DNA from: JASSUD01 sp031963415
Lineage (GTDB): Bacteria > Pseudomonadota > Gammaproteobacteria > Burkholderiales > Burkholderiaceae
Direction: 5' to 3'
DNA: 64,000 nucleotides
NCBI GenBank assembly: GCA_031963415.1
Contig: JASSUI010000001.1
Location: 1,054,001-1,118,000 of the forward strand
The stretch's first letter is position 1. Every line of letters starts with the position of its first letter. Shown here one piece after another: positions 60,544-64,000 of this stretch. A model generated the notes under the pieces. It saw nothing but the letters and a program-made list of their open reading frames with translations. It ran no database searches and was not told the DNA's origin. The position numbers and the translations under genes were made by a program.

Positions 60544-63500
60544 ATGTTTAATAGTTCTATTTCCCAAGCCCCGACGGGCAACCAAGCGCAAAGGTATCTA
60601 GAGCACGCCCGCCAGCAGAAGGCGGAGCAGAATTTCGAGGCGGCCTTAGTTTTTTATAATCAGGCAAAAGTCGCCTTCAAAAATATTGCCGATATACGCC
60701 AGGTAACGCCCACCTTATCCCAATTAAAAAGTGCCCTTACCAAAGCACAAACATCTGAAGATGCCGCCTTACGGCAGCGCATCGCTGAAGTTTATGCTGA
60801 GCGCGCAGAACTCTTAGCGGAATTAGGAAAACCCGACAAAGCGCAGACAAGTCGTAAAAAAGCGCAAGCCTGGGGCTATCAGGGAACACTACCCATTTCC
60901 ATCGCTCCTCTGGCTAAGGATAAAGTTTTAGCTCAGCCCATTACTTCTGCCTCAACACCTGCGCAGCAGGTGCCTATCCTTTCTTCTGCCCAAGATAAAA
61001 ACATACTGATTAATTATCTATTTGAAAAAGCGCTCTCCACACTCAGCTCTTTAGAAATCTCGAATAAGCCCAGCTTGTTTTTCGTCTATGCACATGACAA
61101 CGATAAGCATGGAGAGGCGCATGCTTCGATCTCTACATATCTAATCAGCAAACTCTCTCAAATTCGTGTCAATCTTTATTCTGATCAAGCACCAAAAGGC
61201 GAGCCTTACGCGAGTTCTCTCGAAGACTCGCTAGACGACGGTAAGATTGAAGATATCGTCACCAATCAACTCTGCTTATTGCCCGAGCTATTGCGAGCCG
61301 ATGTGAAACCCGTCGATAAAGTCATCGTCTTTTGCTCGGAAGTATTAGGCAGCTATTTACAGTGGACTGACTACGAAAAATTCTGCCAAGAGCTTCATGC
61401 AGCCTATTTGCAAGACCGTGAGGCCTACCGCCAAGAGGGAGCGCAATCACAAAGTTCAGCTGTGGCCATTCGCGAGGTAGTGCGTAAATTCTCGCTCGAC
61501 CCTGCATATAAAGATGGGTTCCATCATGTGTTGACGGAAATTGCTTTTCTGCAAATTCGCAAAGAGCAGCTGCAAGATCAGCATGGAATTATCCCTGTGG
61601 CATTAACCCCAGATAGCTATCAGCAATGCTTGTTGCATTTTATTTCTCCAACAACGGTTCGAGTGGAGGATATTCTTTTTGAACCGCAGACAAGCGAGGT
61701 AGGCACCCATCAGAGCTTGCACAGGGTATTGTTTAAGCTAATTGAGCGGGTGCTCATAGGTAGTGATGAAGCCAGAACGTTTTTGAACAAATTTTGGCAG
61801 GGATATAGCGATTGTCTTGCTCGCTTAGATAAGGGCATTGCCCTCGATGAATTGGCGTTTGTTAAGCTCGTTGATAGCATTTTCGACGGTATTCGCGCCG
61901 CGCTGCACAGCCGGTTGGTTTTCACCGTGCAGCAGCAACAGCAACAGTTACGCTTGCTGAATGCTGACCCTAAAATGACGCTTAAAGCGCAGTATGATGC
62001 TGCGCTTAAACAAGATCAGGGACTTACAGAAACTCTACAGCTTTATGTGGAGCCACGAGGTAAAGCAGCCGATGAGATCGCTTCGCTCTCAGTTCAGGTA
62101 CAAGTATTTTTACAAAGCGATAAACAAGTCTTGCTGCTCACTGGAGAGTCTGGGGCGGGTAAATCGACTTTCAACCGCATACTTGAAAAGCAGTTATGGA
62201 AGAGAAGAAAAGAAGTGGATCACATTCCGCTCTTTATTGCGCTCCCGACTGTTGATCACCCAGAACAAGATCTAATCGCTAAAGCGCTCAAAAAAAGAGG
62301 CTTATCCGAGTTACAAATTCAGAAATTAAAAAAAGAAAAGCAAAGATTCATCTTTATCCTGGATGGCTACGATGAACTTCGGCAGACGCAGAATTTATAT
62401 CTGAGCAATCAGATTAACCAGCCCGGCAGCTGGCTCGGGAAAATGGTCATCAGTTGCCGTACTGAATATTTAGGACAGCACTACCAAAGCCGCTTTCAAC
62501 CCAATCCGGCTTTACAAGAAAAAGATACTTTCTTTGAAGAAGTGGCTATTGAGCCGTTTTCAATCGAGGAACGTGATGCGTATCTTAAGAAATACGTGAT
62601 ACTTCACCCAACAGGTTGGACAGCGCAGCAATATCAAGAAGCGCTTGAACAACCCCATATCAAGGACTTAGCACAGAATCCCTTTTTACTACGCGTAACG
62701 CTTGAGGCATTGCCCTATTTAGCAGATGAAAAGAGAGCAGGTACGGTCAACCAATTACGCCTGGATCTATACGACCAGTTTGTCAAACAATGGTTTGAAC
62801 GCAATGAGCAGCGCTTAAGTACACAAGATTTAACAGAGAGTAAAAGAGAGATCTTTAGAGTGTTGTGCGATGAAGGTTTTGCTGATCACGGCATTGTATT
62901 AGCGCAAGACTTAGCGGTACATCTATATACGGAGCAGGCGGGGAACCCGGTTGTTGAGTACTCATCACACAAAAATAAGGGAAGTTGGAAAGAGTCCTTC
63001 TTTGGTCGGGAAGAAGAAAAACAATTACTGCGAGAAGCCTGGCCGCTGACGCGCAGCGGCAATCAATACCGGTTTATTCATAAGTCGCTACTAGAATATT
63101 TTGTCTCGCGCGCGCTCTTTGATTCATTCGATGCGTGCTTAGCACCAGAGACTCGCTCCCGCCGGGGTAGTAATGCATCAGCCTATAGTTTTGAAGACCA
63201 ACCTGTTCCTCTCGCTCGAATGCAGCAAGACGTATCGTTAGCTCCCAAGCATTGGGTCGGTGATCTGGGTGTAGTGCAATGGCTGACCGAACGTGTAGAA
63301 CAAGGGCCCATATTTAAGGATAAGCTTTTCAAGATTAGCGTGGTGTATTCACCCAACGGACAGCAAATCGCGTCTGGCAGTTCCGACAATAAGGTGCAGC
63401 TGTGGGACGCGCAGACCGGCCAGCTCAGCCACACCTTAGCGGGGCATACCGATGGAGTTTTAAGCGTCGTGTATTCGCCCAGCGGTCAGCAGATCGCATC

Positions 63501-63921
63501 GGGCAGTGTTGACAATACGGTACGGCTGTGGGACGCACAGAACGGGCAGTGTTTAGCAGTCATGAGGGGGTTTGTAGGAACAGTTAACAGTATCGCTTGG
63601 AAAAAGACCATCAGTGGCGCTTATTTGGTCACCGGCTGTGAAGATAAGTCGGTGCGTGTCTGGCAAATCATCGAAGACGAAAACCATGTTCAGGCGCGTT
63701 TGCATTGGAGTTCGGCACACGATAGATTGACCGTAACCGACATGGCTCTTCAGGACGTGCGCGGCTTAAGTGCGGTGAATAAACGGCTTTTAAAGCAACG
63801 TGGGGCTGTAGGTGAGTCGTTGGATACTTCTGTTGCGGCGCCATCCTATCCATATGCTGAACCGCCAGCGAAGCTCATAACTTCGACAAATAAGCAACTT
63901 TTATTCTCTCATCTTGCTTAA
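60544..63921 (+). CDS. TIR-like/NACHT/WD40 STAND protein
   Basis: A 1125-residue protein. An N-terminal TPR-like segment (about 10-110; YLEHARQQKAEQNFEAALVF) is followed by a TIR/SEFIR-like domain (about 173-340; SLFFVYAHDNDKHGEAHASI, KVIVFCSEVLGSYL). The NACHT NTPase comes next: Walker A LLLTGESGAGKSTFNRIL (about 531-548), Walker B FIFILDGYDELRQ (about 602-614), and MVISCRTEYLG. A helical arm contains FIHKSLLEYFVSRALFD. Only three WD40 blades remain (about 930-1055), then the tail HWSSAHDRLT.. with GLSAVNKRLLKQRGAVGE. The linker TERVEQGPIFKDKLFKISVV lacks the pentapeptide region of its paralogue, as if deleted. AGAGGAG lies 8 bases before the ATG at 60544. It may sense ligand and signal through the TIR domain; its target is unknown. 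Confidence 0.82.
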   Translation: MFNSSISQAPTGNQAQRYLEHARQQKAEQNFEAALVFYNQAKVAFKNIADIRQVTPTLSQLKSALTKAQTSEDAALRQRIAEVYAERAELLAELGKPDKAQTSRKKAQAWGYQGTLPISIAPLAKDKVLAQPITSASTPAQQVPILSSAQDKNILINYLFEKALSTLSSLEISNKPSLFFVYAHDNDKHGEAHASISTYLISKLSQIRVNLYSDQAPKGEPYASSLEDSLDDGKIEDIVTNQLCLLPELLRADVKPVDKVIVFCSEVLGSYLQWTDYEKFCQELHAAYLQDREAYRQEGAQSQSSAVAIREVVRKFSLDPAYKDGFHHVLTEIAFLQIRKEQLQDQHGIIPVALTPDSYQQCLLHFISPTTVRVEDILFEPQTSEVGTHQSLHRVLFKLIERVLIGSDEARTFLNKFWQGYSDCLARLDKGIALDELAFVKLVDSIFDGIRAALHSRLVFTVQQQQQQLRLLNADPKMTLKAQYDAALKQDQGLTETLQLYVEPRGKAADEIASLSVQVQVFLQSDKQVLLLTGESGAGKSTFNRILEKQLWKRRKEVDHIPLFIALPTVDHPEQDLIAKALKKRGLSELQIQKLKKEKQRFIFILDGYDELRQTQNLYLSNQINQPGSWLGKMVISCRTEYLGQHYQSRFQPNPALQEKDTFFEEVAIEPFSIEERDAYLKKYVILHPTGWTAQQYQEALEQPHIKDLAQNPFLLRVTLEALPYLADEKRAGTVNQLRLDLYDQFVKQWFERNEQRLSTQDLTESKREIFRVLCDEGFADHGIVLAQDLAVHLYTEQAGNPVVEYSSHKNKGSWKESFFGREEEKQLLREAWPLTRSGNQYRFIHKSLLEYFVSRALFDSFDACLAPETRSRRGSNASAYSFEDQPVPLARMQQDVSLAPKHWVGDLGVVQWLTERVEQGPIFKDKLFKISVVYSPNGQQIASGSSDNKVQLWDAQTGQLSHTLAGHTDGVLSVVYSPSGQQIASGSVDNTVRLWDAQNGQCLAVMRGFVGTVNSIAWKKTISGAYLVTGCEDKSVRVWQIIEDENHVQARLHWSSAHDRLTVTDMALQDVRGLSAVNKRLLKQRGAVGESLDTSVAAPSYPYAEPPAKLITSTNKQLLFSHLA

Positions 63922-64000
63922 CGCACACTTTAAGCGTTCTGTTGGGAGGTCCGCGCCTGGATAAATTCCGGCGTAATAGGCTGTTCTTATGCTTAGGTTC
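63922..64000. other. short spacer at the right edge
   Basis: 79 bases after the TIR-NACHT-WD40 gene; no terminator or gene is visible before the window ends. Confidence 0.3.

Noticed and set aside
1..64000. tRNA or rRNA genes
   Set aside because: I looked for the T-arm GGTTCGAATCC pattern and rRNA signatures and saw none; a covariance search could still find one.

Overview
The window looks like a chromosomal segment of a betaproteobacterium related to Burkholderia, with a reduced, moderately AT-shifted genome that carries many eukaryote-like proteins. Conserved gene blocks have Burkholderia-type order and protein sequences: mrp-dcd-decarboxylase, yidC-yidD-rnpA-rpmH/dnaA-dnaN-gyrB, thiL-pgpA-pncC/maeB, barstar-like/rsmE/tkt/gap, fur/bamE, hydrolase-dacA-DUF493-lipB-lipA and comM-ubiK-dut. 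Between these blocks sit ankyrin, patatin, tyrosine-phosphatase, coiled-coil membrane, TPR-STAND and TIR-NACHT-WD40 proteins, as expected of an intracellular symbiont. An endofungal relative such as Mycoavidus or Glomeribacter fits best. That placement is an inference from protein resemblance; no search was run.

Layout. 1-5.5 kb: end of a 2Fe-2S reductase gene, mrp, a degenerate SodC-like lipoprotein, dcd and a PLP decarboxylase. 5.9-10.4 kb: an AT-rich accessory island with an ankyrin-type protein, a membrane/coiled-coil protein and a small membrane protein. 10.5-19.7 kb: the replication-origin neighbourhood, including an argH-like remnant, yidC, yidD, rnpA, rpmH, the probable oriC interval, dnaA, dnaN and gyrB. 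19.7-33.6 kb: metabolic blocks (FAH-fold protein, pncC, pgpA, thiL, maeB, barstar-like gene, rsmE, tkt, gap) interrupted by a Ser-rich protein and a tyrosine-phosphatase-like protein. 33.8-38.4 kb: a patatin-like lipase and a large membrane/coiled-coil protein preceded by a good Fur box. 38.7-45.7 kb: fur, bamE, a hydrolase, dacA, DUF493, lipB, a protein with 54-bp tandem repeats and its frameshifted copy, and lipA. 45.8-52.3 kb: another membrane/coiled-coil protein, a TlpA-like thioredoxin, a 1.5-kb gene-free stretch with two good DnaA boxes, comM, ubiK and dut. 52.3-64 kb: an IS110-family element with a bridge-RNA-like structured leader, abutting a 5'-truncated NACHT/pentapeptide/WD40 gene, then a TPR-STAND gene whose product ends in a CaaX box, then a TIR-NACHT-WD40 gene.

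Several dispersed non-coding repeat families with terminal inverted repeats lie between genes. The most notable points are the STAND cluster with a possible host-prenylation signal, the IS110 upstream RNA-like structure bounded by an 11-bp inverted repeat, the Fur box before a putative effector, and the interspersion of putative host-directed proteins among conserved core blocks. Base composition, homology and secondary structure were judged by eye only.
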